Below are positions 48,001 through 58,099 of a DNA stretch of 64,000 bases, in pieces (position 1 is the first letter of the stretch; each line of letters begins with the position of its first letter). Location of the stretch: contig CAJNDS010001779.1 of assembly GCA_905221605.1 (NCBI GenBank), forward strand, positions 879,646-943,645, written 5' to 3'. The position numbers and the translations under genes were made by a program. The notes under the pieces were generated by a model that saw nothing but the letters and a program-made list of their open reading frames with translations, ran no database searches and was not told the DNA's origin. Source of the DNA: Symbiodinium natans (lineage: Eukaryota; Sar; Dinophyceae; Suessiales; Symbiodiniaceae).

Positions 48001-48521
48001 GTCTTTTTCTTCTTTTTGTGGTTGAAGTAGGGTTCTCAGGGTTCAGAGACCCTAAACCCTAAACCCTAAACCCTAAACCCTAACCCTAAACCCTAAACCC
48101 TAAACCCGAATCGCCTAAAAAAAGCGACAGAGCTGGGGCTCATTTTGGCTTCAAGAGAGGTGTAAAATTGCAGACACGTGGGAGGATCCCAAATGCAGAA
48201 CCGCCAAATAGTACCCTAGACCCTAAACCCTAAACCCTAAACCCTAAAACCTGAACCCTAAACCCTAAACCCTAAACCCTAAACCATAAACCATACCAGA
48301 ATTAGAATGGGGCTTTGGGGGGTCATGAAAGCATGAGTATGTAGGGACCAGAAGGGATAATTTTTAGTAATTATTCAGACCCTTACAGTACGACTGTTGG
48401 GTCATTGCTAGGAACCCTTAAAGCGATATACTTTTGGATCCTCCAAGGGGTCTGGGTAGTTACCCTACACCCTAAAGCCTATAACCCTAAACCCTAAACC
48501 CTAAACCCTAAACCCTAAGTC

Positions 48522-48618
48522 TGGGAAGAAGTACACGGAGGGGCCTCTGCCGCAGAGTGTACTCCATCGAATAGATCCGGAAGGAGTTGAACAAGCTGAT
48601 GACCTCAGTATGCCCACG
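48522..48618 (-). CDS. Exon-like fragment
   Basis: Minus strand RGHTEVISLFNSFRIYSMEY then TLRQRPLRVLLP, between opposed telomeric arrays. Confidence 0.55.
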
Positions 48619-48861
48619 GGTAGGGTTAGGGTTTAGGGTTTAGGGTTTAGGGTTTAGGGTTTAGGGTTTAGGGTTGAGGGTTTAGGGTTTAGGGTTAAGG
48701 GTTAAGGGTTCAGGGTTCAGGGTTATAGGGTTGTAGGGCTATAGGGTTATAGGGGTTATCGAGTTCTAGGGTTTAGGGTTTAAGGCTTAGGGCTTCGACC
48801 TTAGGCCAAGGGTGTAGGGCTTAGGACTAGGGGGGTGCAAAAGGTACTGGGGTCTTATAAG

Positions 48862-48930
48862 AGCATGCGGCGCAGTTCTGTGGGCGCAAAGAGTAGGTTC
48901 TTGAAGAGGTGTCCCTTGCCGCGGCTCCAC
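48862..48930 (-). CDS. Exon-like fragment
   Basis: Minus strand GSRGKGHLFKNLLFAPTELR then RML. Confidence 0.45.
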
Positions 48931-48959
48931 TATCAGTAGCTGTGCGATTAGAAGCCTCT

Positions 48960-49175
48960 CTGATTTTGCGTGGTTCTCAGACGTCAGAAGTCGGCAAAGT
49001 CGGATGTGTGTTACTCAACATTCGGGTCCCTTCATGGACCGTTTTGTAAGGAGACATACTGCAGGCCTTCGTTGACAATGGAAAGGCGAATCCTCTCCTA
49101 CAGAGAGCCCAAATTGAACCAACACCTTGTCCGACGTTGGCAAGATACTCCTGGCGCACTTTTGGTAAAAAGGCA
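48960..49175. other. Coding-like stretch, strand unresolved
   Basis: Plus: RRQKSAKSDVCYSTFGSLHG and RILSYREPKLNQHLVRRWQD. Minus: RQEYLANVGQGVGSIWALCR. Both are open through about 190 bp. Confidence 0.35.
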
Positions 49176-49184
49176 GGACATTAT

Positions 49185-49230
49185 ATATATATATATGTGT
49201 GTATGTACATAAATGTAACAACTATATATC

Positions 49231-49272
<42 letters not shown>

Positions 49273-49290
49273 CATATGTATATACTATAA
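49185..49290. repeat. TA/CA microsatellite
   Basis: TATATA and CACACA runs. Confidence 0.9.
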
Positions 49291-49473
49291 ACGTATAACC
49301 TATATAATATGTGCAGTGTTGTTTTTTACGGTCCTCTACAATATGGCACCAGCATTAACCGGCGAAAGCTCGCCGAGAGACAGGTTTAGGGTTTAGGGTT
49401 TAGGGTTTAGGGTTTAGGGTTTAGGGTTTAGGGTTTAGGGTTTAGGGTTTGGGGTTTGGGGTTTAGGGTTGTT

Positions 49474-49572
49474 TCAGACTCCGAAGCCCTCCGGAGCCCT
49501 GGTGCACTCGGACAGCCGCGAACGTGACGACATTGTTGCATCAGTGTGTTGTTCTGTATCGGTGCCTAAAAT
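49474..49572 (+). CDS. Exon-like fragment
   Basis: Acceptor TTGTTTCAG, frame [20 protein letters not shown] then [12 protein letters not shown], then a TA/GT microsatellite (49573-49735). Confidence 0.5.
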
Positions 49573-49672
49573 GTGTATATGTATGCATATATACACATAT
49601 ATATATATGTGTATATATATATATATATGTGTATATATATATGTGTGTGTATGTGTGTATATACATATGTGT

Positions 49673-49714
<42 letters not shown>

Positions 49715-49735
49715 ATTATATATATATATGTACAA
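49573..49735. repeat. TA/GT microsatellite
   Basis: TATATGTG/TATA units. Tyr/Ile frames are artefacts. Confidence 0.9.
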
Positions 49736-50116
49736 GAATACACAATTATTGTACTTTTGTAGTGTGGCGTTGTACTTTTGTATGACAACAGGACTCTATA
49801 TTATGCATACAGTAGTATGCAAACTAAGTGACTTTGAAAATTAAGGAAAAAGACAAGTTGCAATATACTAATAGAATAATATTAGCAAGACATGGATCTA
49901 ACAATATGGGACAGGGAACCCACAAGACGCAAATGAAGAAATAGTCCATGCTCAGAACAATGGCGACACAACTCGGGGATTTACGATGTTAGGGGTTCTT
50001 TCTTGGGGTCCTTTTATAAGGGGACCCTGCTATATGGGTGGCTGTCAAAATTATGATCCCTTTGGGGGTACCCTAAATGTTAGGTGCCGTATTCCAATAA
50101 GGATCCAAAAAGGGAC

Positions 50117-50245
50117 CTCTCGTGAACCCCCCACGCTGAGGTTCGCGCATTGAGATAGTTCAAAAGACCCTCGGTGTCAAAGACCTTCCGGCTTGGCCGA
50201 AGGCTGGGCTGGGCTGGCTTCTTGTCGACATGGAGCCTACTAATA
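50117..50245 (-). CDS. Exon with a family I donor
   Basis: Minus strand SRLHVDKKPAQPSLRPSRKV, FDTEGLLNYLNARTSAWGVH then ER, donor CGAGAG/GTCCCTTTTTGG, which is the end of a family I element. Acceptor near the family C-like poly-C/poly-A tract (50252-50280). Confidence 0.58.
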
Positions 50246-50406
50246 GCTTTACCCCCCCCCCCCCCAAAAAAAAAAAAATGAAAATACTCTTCCATATTAA
50301 GGGTCATCTAGGGATTACATTTCTTTCTTTTTTGGGGGGTTCTTAAGCAAAGAGGAGTTCAGTACGGCTACGGGCTCAGCATGGGTTAGGGTTTAGGGTT
50401 TAGGGT

Positions 50407-50445
<39 letters not shown>

Positions 50446-50452
50446 GGTTTCC

Positions 50453-50828
50453 CCTATACTTCCCTCAACTTGAACCATGAAACCCTCCATCCTTTTGCGC
50501 CCAACCTGGCGGCCGTATGCAAAGGTTTAGGGTTTAGGGTTTAGGGTTTAGGGTTTAGGGTTTAGGGTTTAGGGTTTAGGGTTTAGGGTTTAGGGTTTAG
50601 GGTTTACCCTATACTTCCCTCAACTTCAACCATGAAACCCTCCATCCTTTTGCGCCCAACCTGGCGGCCGTATGCAAAGGTTTAGGGTTTAGGGTTTAGG
50701 GTTTAGGGTTTAGGGTTTAGGGTTTAGGGTTTAGGGTTTAGGGTTTAGGGTTTACCCTATACTTCCCTCAACTTCAACCATGAAACCCTCCATCCTTTTG
50801 CGCCCAACCTGGCGGCCGTATGCAAAGG
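50453..50828 (-). CDS. Exonic 73-bp segment in three copies separated by telomeric arrays
   Basis: CCTATACTTCCCTCAACTT starts copies at 50453, 50608 and 50756, each ending GGCGGCCGTATGCAAAGG. TTTAGGG arrays fill 50525-50607 and 50681-50755. On the minus strand each copy is open (AYGRQVGRKRMEGFMVEVEG then SIG) and contains CCGCCAG/GTTGGG. Splicing from the donor in the rightmost copy to the acceptor in the leftmost (50818-50516) leaves one intact coding copy. The leftmost copy differs by one base (CTTGAACC for CTTCAACC). Confidence 0.7.
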
Positions 50829-51002
50829 TTTAGGGTTTAGGGTTTAGGGTTTAAGGTTTAGGGTTTCGGGTTTAGGGTTTAGGGTAACCCAAACGATCCC
50901 AAGTACTCCCGGTGGCTCCCAAACCCTAGGGCTCCAAGTATACAAAGAACGCCTACATGTGGGGGTCTAAGTCTGTAAAGAATGCCTACTTTGGGCTATG
51001 TG

Positions 51003-51095
51003 GGCGGCTGTCAAAATCATGGTCCCTTTTTGGATCCCTATTATAATACGGCACCTAATATTTAGGGTACCCCAAAAGGGACCATGAATCTGACA
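51003..51095. mobile_element. Family I element
   Basis: GGCGGCTGTCAAAATCATGG at the left and CCCAAAAGGGACCATGAATC at the right, with TATAATACGGCACCTAATAT inside. Confidence 0.6.
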
Positions 51096-51244
51096 TTAGG
51101 ATTTTTAGAAAGGCCCAAGCAAATGTATATGTATATACCCTCTACTATACAGGTAGATTGGGTAGTTGTCTAAGTCAGGGTCCCTTGTGGGAGTCCCCGT
51201 TTAGGCCGTACAACTAGTAGGACCCTGACAAAAGGACCCTACTA

Positions 51245-51895
51245 AACCCTATAAACCCTAAACCTTGAACCCTAAACCCTCAGCCCTATAAACCCGAAAC
51301 CCTAAACCCAAAGCCCTAAGCCGTAAACCCTAAACCCTCAGCCCTATCAACCCTAAACCCTGAACCCTAAACCCTCAGCCCCATAAACCCTAATCCTAGA
51401 AGAACTGGGAGCCCAGTAACCATATTCTAATAAGGGCACCCTTTTTGGTTGGTTACTTTATAAGGGAACCCAGAAACGAAAAAAAAAAAAGGGAAAAGGG
51501 TACCACTGGGTTACCAAGTAGAAGAACTGGGAGCCCTAAGCCCTTAACCCTAAACCCTCAGCCCCATCAACCCTGAACCTTGAACCCTAAACCCTCAGCC
51601 CTATAAACCCTAATCCTAAAAGAACTGGGAGCCCAGGAATCATGTTATAATAAGGGCACCCTTTTTTGGCTGGTTACTTTATAAGTTTACAAGGGGACCC
51701 AGAAACGAAAAAAAGGGAAAAGGGTACCACTGGGTTACCAAGTAGAAGAACTGGGAGCCCTAAGCCCTAGACCCTAAACCCTCAGCCCCATCAACCCTAA
51801 ACCCTGAACCCTAAACCCTCAGCCCTATAAACCCTAAACCCTAAACCCTAAACCCTAAACCCTAAACCCTAAACCCTAATCCTAAATGAACTGGG
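51245..51895. repeat. Block repeat: telomeric array, exon end, family D element, twice
   Basis: AGAACTGGGAGCCC occurs about five times (near 51400, 51523, 51623, 51745 and 51885). Between successive copies lie, alternately, a family D element (51407-51520 and 51627-51744) and CCCTAAA/CCCTCAG arrays. The two halves are near-identical, so a unit of about 220 bp was duplicated. Confidence 0.8.
51407..51520. mobile_element. Family D element
   Basis: GAGCCCAGTAACCATATTCT ... GGGTACCACTGGGTTACCAA, with GGTTGGTTACTTTATAAGGG inside. A near-identical copy is at 51627-51744. Confidence 0.75.
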
Positions 51896-51899
51896 AGCC

Positions 51900-52016
51900 C
51901 CAGGAGTGGCCTTCTGGTATCCCAGGAGGATGAGCACGAAGGCGGTGATGAAGACGCCGAGAAACCCGGGCAGGAAGAGAGTCTGTGCTTTGGTCATCCA
52001 GTAGCAGAACCTTCCC
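51900..52016 (-). CDS. Exon encoding a membrane segment
   Basis: Minus strand VGRFCYWMTKAQTLFLPGFL then GVFITAFVLILLGYQKATPG. Hydrophobic residues form one clear transmembrane helix. Its 3' end reaches the duplicated GGGCTCCCAGTTC blocks of 51245-51895. Family unknown. Confidence 0.6.
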
Positions 52017-52019
52017 ACG

Positions 52020-52085
52020 GGTTTAGGGTTTAGGGTTTAGGGTTTAGGGTTTAGGGTGTAGGGTTTAGGGTTTAGGGTTTAGGGT
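52020..52085. repeat. TTTAGGG array
   Basis: About nine units. Confidence 0.95.
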
Positions 52086-52099
52086 TACTTGTTCTTTTC

Positions 52100-53020
52100 G
52101 TTCTAGGGCTTCTTCCCCAAGGCAGGCTTCCGAAAGAGACCCCTCCAGCTTAAACCGCCTAAACCCCCAAGCCCGAAGACCCCCAGCCCTAAAACCCCAA
52201 AACCCGAAACCCAAAAAACCCGAACTTGAATTGCATCCCAGCAAACCCTAAACCCACACCCTAAACCCTAAACCCTAAACCCTAAACCCTAAACCCTAAA
52301 CCCTAAACCCTAAACCCTAAACCCTAAACCCTAAACCCTAACCCCTACAAAATGGTAGGTTCTAACCCCCTAAATACAAGGCATGACCACCAAAAAAGTT
52401 TGGGGTTCGAGGGCTTGGGGTTTGGGGTTTGAGGGTTTGAGGGTTTGAGGGTGTGGGGTTTACGGGGTTGTGGGGGGTTTGGGGTGTAGAGTGTTAGAAG
52501 GCTTGGGGTTTAGGGTGTAGGGCTAGAGGGGCTGGGGTTTGAGGGTTTGAGGGTGTGGGATTGATGGGTGTTTTTGGTGTTTGCGGTTTTAGGGTTTAGG
52601 GTTTAATGCCGAAGCGTGCCCCCACCCCTCTTGCCCCACAAGGGTCCTCAGAACCCGAGGGCCTGAAGTAGAACTTGCCCTATACCCCATCAACCCTAAA
52701 CCCCAAACCCTAAACCCTAGCCCTAAACCCTAAACCCTAAACCCCAAAATCCTAAACCCTAAGCCCCAAACCCTGAACCCTAAACCCCAAACCCTAAACC
52801 CCAAATACAGAGACCCTCAACCCAACACGCCCGCAAGCCACGGAGCTCTTTAAGAACCCCAAACCCTGAACCAAAGATCCTTACCCAAACCCATAAGCCG
52901 TGAACCCCAAAGCCTAAACCTCAAACCCTAAACCCCAAACCCTAAACCCTAACCCGAAACCCTAAACCCTAAACCCTAAACCCTAAACCCTAAACCAAGC
53001 CCAGAAACCCTCAACCCAGA
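52100..53020. other. Telomere-type arrays and spacers, no supported gene
   Basis: CCCTAAA (52255-52345), GGGTTTGAGGGTTTGAG (52405-52590) and CCCTAAA/CCCCAAA (52690-52995) fields. The piece GCAAGCCACGGAGCTC near 52834 is repeated in altered form near 53026. Confidence 0.6.
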
Positions 53021-53029
53021 ATGCCCTTA

Positions 53030-53096
53030 AGCCGCGGAGCTCAGTGAATAAGGCCAGGGGGAGCACATTGAAGGAGATTCCCAGGAGCGGAAAACC
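53030..53096 (-). CDS. Hydrophobic exon-like fragment
   Basis: Acceptor TTTCTGCAG/G, frame GFPLLGISFNVLPLALFTEL then R. Likely a membrane helix. Confidence 0.55.
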
Positions 53097-53319
53097 TGCA
53101 GAAAGTGATGGTCGCATTCCTTTGATGGGGTTTAGGGTTTAGGGTTTCGGGTTTAGGGTTCTTAAGGAGGCGCACTCCCAAACATTCTATTACTTTATTA
53201 AGTCTTGTAGACTTTTGGGAGCATTACCCCCTCTGCGAACCCTAAACCTAAAACCCTGAACCCTAACCCCTCACCCCCCCCCCCCCCCCGCAAAATCAAA
53301 ACTCTTAGCCCTCTACACC

Positions 53320-53490
53320 CTCTGAACCCTCTAAACCCTCTGAGCCCTCAAAACCCTCTCAACCCTCCAAACCCTCTAAACCCTGTAAACCCTCTAAACC
53401 CTCTAAACCCTCTTAACCCTCTCAACCCTCTTAACCCTCTTAACCCTCTTAACCCTCTTAACCCTCTTAGCCCTCTTAACCCTCTTAACC
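53320..53490. repeat. CCCTCTAAA/CCCTCTTAA 9-bp repeat
   Basis: CCCTCTAAA and CCCTCTTAA repeated about 18 times, a nine-base variant of the telomeric heptamer. Confidence 0.9.
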
Positions 53491-53552
53491 CTAAACCCTA
53501 ATCTTTCGAACCCCAAGTGCCCCCAGTTCAAGGGTGCTTTTGGGGGGCTTCG

Positions 53553-53622
53553 ATGCAGCCGCGTCACGCTCGCAGATCCAGGTGGGATCCGGGGAGTTCT
53601 GACGGATGATTCTCCTTGGGGC
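53553..53622 (-). CDS. Exon-like fragment
   Basis: Minus strand RRIIRQNSPDPTWICERDAA then AS. Confidence 0.5.
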
Positions 53623-53758
53623 TTGTCGGGGGTGGGGTTTAGGGTTTAGGCTTGAGGGGTTTAGGGTTTAGGGCTTGGGATCTTTAAAACAATGGCTGGT
53701 TTCTTCAGAAGGGAACCCAGAACCAAAAAAAGGCAAAGGGTACCACTGGGCTACCAAG

Positions 53759-53809
53759 TACATAGGGATGAGAAGGGGATACTGGTGGGAATTTCGGCTG
53801 CTGTCTAAG
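53759..53809 (+). CDS. Exon after a family D acceptor
   Basis: Starts right after GGGCTACCAAG: YIGMRRGYWWEFRLLSK. The truncated family D end occupies 53690-53758. Confidence 0.45.
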
Positions 53810-54160
53810 ACACAGAGGTTTTGACGAGGCTCACGCAACTTTTCCCGTTACAGCTGGCGCCACATACGCCTGATGCAAGCCCTAAACCCTAAACCCTAAA
53901 CCTTAAACCCTCAAACTTAAACCCGACACCCTTAACCTGAAACCCGAAACCCTAAACCCTAAACCCTGATCTAAACCCTAAACCCTAAACCCTAACCCGA
54001 AACCCGACACCCTGAGGCCATGGTTGAAGGTTCAGGAGCTAGGGGCTTTCAGACCGTCAAAAGAAAGATCCAAGTGTTGGAGACCCACCAGTACTGCTAC
54101 TTACAATCCCCCAACCCTCCTCAAAGGAGGGTTTAGGACTTAGGGCTCAGGGCTTAGGGC

Positions 54161-54263
54161 CCTAAACCCTAAACCCTAAACCCTAAACCCTAAACCCTAA
54201 ACCCTAAACCCTAAACCCTAAACCCTAAACCCTAAACCCTAAACCCTAAACCCTAAACCCTAA
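54161..54263. repeat. CCCTAAA array
   Basis: About 14 perfect units. Confidence 0.95.
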
Positions 54264-54366
54264 GTTTCGAGGCCAAAGCCCTTCCCAGCACCCCGGTGGC
54301 CAGGTGTCAGTAGGATGCCGTAGGAGCAGTAGATCAGGATCCCAAGCACGTGCTTTAGCCTTGAGG
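54264..54366 (-). CDS. Exon encoding a hydrophobic segment, between opposed arrays
   Basis: Minus strand RLKHVLGILIYCSYGILLTP then GHRGAGKGFGLE. One probable membrane helix. CCCTAAA on the left and TTTAGGG on the right. Confidence 0.58.
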
Positions 54367-54367
54367 G

Positions 54368-54458
54368 CGTTTAGGGTTTAGGGTTTAGGGTTTAGGGTTT
54401 AGGGTTTAGGGTTTAGGGTTTAGGGTTTAGGGTTTAGGGTTTAGGGTTTAGGGTTTAG
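54368..54458. repeat. TTTAGGG array
   Basis: About 13 perfect units. Confidence 0.95.
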
Positions 54459-54907
54459 AACTTGAATCTGGGAAACCACGCAAAGCCGAAAACCCGTAGT
54501 TAGTCACCTAAGCCCTAAACCCTAAACAATCCGAAAGAACCCTAAACCTAAAAACGTGAGAAACCCGAAGGCCCTAAGTAAACGAAACCCTACGAACAAA
54601 CTGAACCCCAAACGGCGCAAATTCCAATTCACCCAAACCCCTCGGCCCCAAACCCTAAACCCTAAACCCCAAACCCCAAACCCTAAACCCTAAACCCAGG
54701 AGGGCGGGGGAACCACAGTGGAGGGTCCCTCCCAGATTCTCTAGATTCGCGTACTCTGAGTAGTTTAGGGCTTCAGGCCTCTCAGGGCTCTTAGGGCTTT
54801 TAGGGCATTTAGGGGGCTTTTAGGGCGGCTTTTGGGATTGTTAGGGTTTTAAGGGTGTCCACCCTAAAATGCTATAAAGAGAGCCCATGGCCTGTCCGAA
54901 ATCCTAA

Positions 54908-55020
54908 ACTGCTATTTGCTCAAGAACCCCAAAAGAATAGCAAAATGTTAACCCCTATATTCCCCTTCATAAGGAAGAATAGTCTTTGGTTTTTTTGGGG
55001 TTCTTAAGCAATTAGGAGTA
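54908..55020. mobile_element. Family C element
   Basis: CTGCTATTTGCTCAAGAACC and GGGGTTCTTAAGCAATTAGG are inverted ends. CCCTATATTCCCCTTCATAA is inside. Confidence 0.75.
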
Positions 55021-55329
55021 AAAGCCCTGCGGTCGCAAGCCCCAAGCTGGGCCCAAGGCAATGACAGAAGCGCCTCGGAGGGTTTTGAGGGTGTAGGGTT
55101 CAGGGTTTAGTGTTTCAGTTTAGGGTTCAGGGCTTTGAGCTTTGAGGGTTTAGGGTTTAGGGTTTAGGGTTTAGGGTTTAGGGGCCCTACGCCTTCAAGC
55201 CAATCAGAGAGATAGAGAGAGGGAGAGACGAATATCCTAAACCCTAAACCCTAAACCCTAAACCCTGAACCCTGAACCCTGAACCCTAAACCCCAAAACC
55301 CTAGACCCCAAACCGTAAACCCAGAAGTT

Positions 55330-55420
55330 TTGGGATGCTCCCCCTTATACCAACAGCCCTTCATGGGGAGATACTCGGGGGCCATCAAGGACTGCTGGAA
55401 AAAAGGGGGAAGCATCCCAA
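55330..55420. mobile_element. Family B element
   Basis: TGGGATGCTCCCCCTTATAC ... CAACAGCCCTTCATGG ... CAAGGACTGCTGG ... GGGGGAAGCATCCCAA. Confidence 0.75.
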
Positions 55421-55429
55421 CGGAAGCCC

Positions 55430-56370
55430 CCCAAGTCCCGGAAAACCAGCCCAAGGCCAGCCCCAAAGAAGCTTAGACCCCCACAAGCTCTGAAGACGTG
55501 AAACCTCCCCCCCCCCCCCCCCAAAAAAAAAAAAATATTGCCTCTGCGAGCCCTGTCTAACTAAGCCTCTAAGCCCTAAAGCCCTAAACCCTCATTCCTA
55601 AACCCTAAACCCCTAAACCCCTAAACCCCTAAACCCTCAACCCTAAACCCCAAACCCTAAACCCCTAAACCCCAAACCCCTAAACCCCGAAACCCTCGGG
55701 GCCGGGACCTGGGCCCTCCAAACGTCGATCTGCTTGAAGAGGCCCCTGCATCCCCAGGGCTTGCCCTAAACCCTCAACCCTAAACCAGCCTTAAACCCAA
55801 ATTTTGGACCCTAAACCCTAAACCCCAAACCCTAGCCCTAAACCCTAAACCCTAGACCCTCAACCATGAACCCTAAACCCTGAACCAGGGCTTCGAAGGG
55901 TCAGAAAGGTTGGGGGGGAGGGGGGGGTAACAGGGCCTTTGAAGGGTTTGAAGGCGTTGAAGGGTTTGAGGTGTTTGAAGGCTTCCAAAGGTTTGAAGGG
56001 TTTAGGGGGGTTTGAAGGGTTTAGGAATTGAAGGGTTTGAAGGGTTTGGGGTTTAGGGGTTTAGGGGTTTAGGGCTTGAAGGGGTTGCGGGCCTAAGGGT
56101 TTGAGCACAAGATTCGTTACGAATATAGGCCGCAGCCTCTTTAGAAGAGAGGCTGGACAGACCCAAAACCCTAAACCCTAAACCCGCCCGCCCCCCCTCA
56201 ACGCTCTATTGGGGTAGGCGGGCGCAGTCGAGCGCTCAGCGAGACCAGGGCAGGCTCTGCTGGGCTGCAGAGCCTGCCAGCCGCACCCCTGAGGGGTCGC
56301 CGAGCTAGAGTCGCCTAGCATTGTCACAGATATATTTTATTACCCTAAAACCCTCAAAAAAGATCCTTTT
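55430..56370. other. Repeat-derived, no supported gene
   Basis: Poly-C/poly-A tract (55507-55534), CCCTAAA-type arrays (55570-55880), GGGTTTGAAG repeats (55930-56060) and unassigned GC-rich sequence (56170-56320). Confidence 0.5.
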
Positions 56371-56375
56371 TCCAT

Positions 56376-56760
56376 TTGCCTGGACCTGGCCTGGTCCTGG
56401 CCCTGGCCCTGGCCCTGGCCCTGGCCCTGGCCCTGGCCCTGGCCCTGGCCCTGGCCCTGGCCCTGGCCCTGGCCCTGGCCCTGGCCCTGGCTGTGGCGCT
56501 CGGGCCTGGCCCTGCCCTGGGCCCTGGCCCTGGCCCTGGCCCTGGCCCTGGCCCTGGCCCTGGCCCTGGCCCTGGCCCTGGCCCTGGCCCTGGCCCTGGC
56601 CCTGGCCCTGGCCCTGGCCCTGGCCCTGGCCCTGGCCCTGGCCCTGGCCCTGACCCGGCCCTGGCCCTGGCCCTGGCCTGGCCCTGGCCCTGGCCCTGGC
56701 CCTGGCCCTGGCCCTGGCCCTGGCCTGGCCCTGGCCCTGGCCCTTGGTCCTTGGCCCTGA
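56376..56760. repeat. CCCTGG hexanucleotide minisatellite
   Basis: More than 55 units of GGCCCT/CCCTGG with a few interruptions (near 56490 and 56652) and decay at the right. All frames stay open (Pro-Gly, Leu-Ala, Trp-Pro, or Gln-Gly and Arg-Ala on the other strand), so open frames here prove nothing. Confidence 0.95.
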
Positions 56761-56898
56761 ATCCTCCTGCCTGAGCCTGAACGCTGCCCTGGCTCTGGCC
56801 CTGGCCTGGTACCTCTCACCTGGCTCTGGTGGTGCTCTGGTTCTTTGGCTTCTTGCCAGACTGCACCCCTGGCTGTGCAACCTCTTCGCGCCTTTTTG

Positions 56899-57070
56899 AG
56901 AGGGCCCTTCGGCCCAGACCGTCCCCCTCGCGCAAACCTGAAGGAGAGTCCTTTGCCTTATGGACCCAAGTGACCCACAACCTGCAAGTTCACGCCTGAG
57001 TTTTCTGTGAGAGGGCCCTTCGGCCCAGACCGTCCCCTTCGCGTAAACCTGAAGGGGAATCCTTTGCCGA
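56899..57070. repeat. 111-bp tandem duplication
   Basis: GAGAGGGCCCTTCGGCCCAG begins near-identical blocks at 56899 and 57010, each running about 60 bp to CCTTTGCC. GGCTGGCTCCGG is also repeated at 57104 and 57150. Confidence 0.8.
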
Positions 57071-57360
57071 CGTGTGAGTTTTGAATGGTTGCCTTAGTTT
57101 GGGCTGGCTCCGGCTCGGTTTCGCGGATTTTGAATGGGCCGGCTTGGTTTTGGCTGGCTCCGGTTTGATTTCGCAGTGAGTTGTGATAGGGTGGCCTTGG
57201 GGTGGGCATGTCTTCACACTATTGCGTTCAGCTGACCCGTGCTACACCCTAAACCCTAAACCCTAAACCCTAAACCCAATACCTGCCAGAGCTTGGCATG
57301 GTGGGGTCGGTGGGGAGATTGTCGCTCCCTGCCATATACCCTTCAAAACAGCAGACATAG

Positions 57361-57416
57361 GGTTTAGGGTTTAGGGTTTAGGGTTTAGGGTTTAGGGTTT
57401 AGGGTTTAGGGTTTAG
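57361..57416. repeat. TTTAGGG array
   Basis: Eight units. Confidence 0.95.
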
Positions 57417-57599
57417 GAATTTTGCTGTTCCTAGCATTATAGTCAACTAGCAATCACATAATATCGCTTTAGCAGGAGTGCGCCAACAGCCCCCCACCCA
57501 ACTACCTTGCAACGTAGATTGTAGGATGTTCGGATAAACTGTCCTGACTTGAGGCGCTAATGAATGTACTTTTTTCAATATAAAAGAAACTAAAAAATA

Positions 57600-57690
57600 T
57601 GCATACATACATCCATACATACATACATACATACATACATACATACATACATACATACATACATACATACATACATACATACATACAATA
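57600..57690. repeat. CATA tetranucleotide microsatellite
   Basis: About 22 CATA units. Confidence 0.95.
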
Positions 57691-57997
57691 AATAAACACA
57701 TGTACACATTATTATTTGTATAGATATATCTTGATATACATATGCAAAACACACACATACATATGGTTTAGGCGCGCACATATCCACGGCGGTTTAGGGG
57801 TCAGGGCTTCGCGCACGGAGGCAAGGCTTGCAGAAGCTCGCCGAATGAAAAGACGCCACTCAAAATGCCCTGAGCCCTAAACACAAGATCTTCATCAATC
57901 CTGAGCCCCAAGCCTAAATGGTCCTAAACCCTAAACCCTAAGCCCTAAACCCTAAATCCTGCACCCTAAACCCTCAACCCTAAACCCGAAACCCTAA

Positions 57998-58078
57998 ACA
58001 GCGCGCCTGGCGGCGAAGAACCAGAAGGTGAGGATGAGGAGCCACATGGCCGAGCGGCAAACCAGGAACCTTGTGTGT
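57998..58078 (-). CDS. Exon encoding a membrane segment
   Basis: Minus strand TRFLVCRSAMWLLILTFWFF then AARRAV, between telomeric arrays. A clear hydrophobic helix followed by Arg residues. Confidence 0.58.
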
Positions 58079-58099
58079 AGGGTTTAGGGTTTAGGGTTA

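Noticed and set aside
50453-50828. CRISPR-like repeat and spacer layout
   Set aside because: The regular units are coding-like 73-bp blocks and the spacers are all telomeric; the host is a eukaryote and there are no cas genes.
56305-56880. Long Gln-Gly, Arg-Ala and Pro-Gly reading frames
   Set aside because: The CCCTGG hexamer has no stop in any frame, so length is not evidence of coding.
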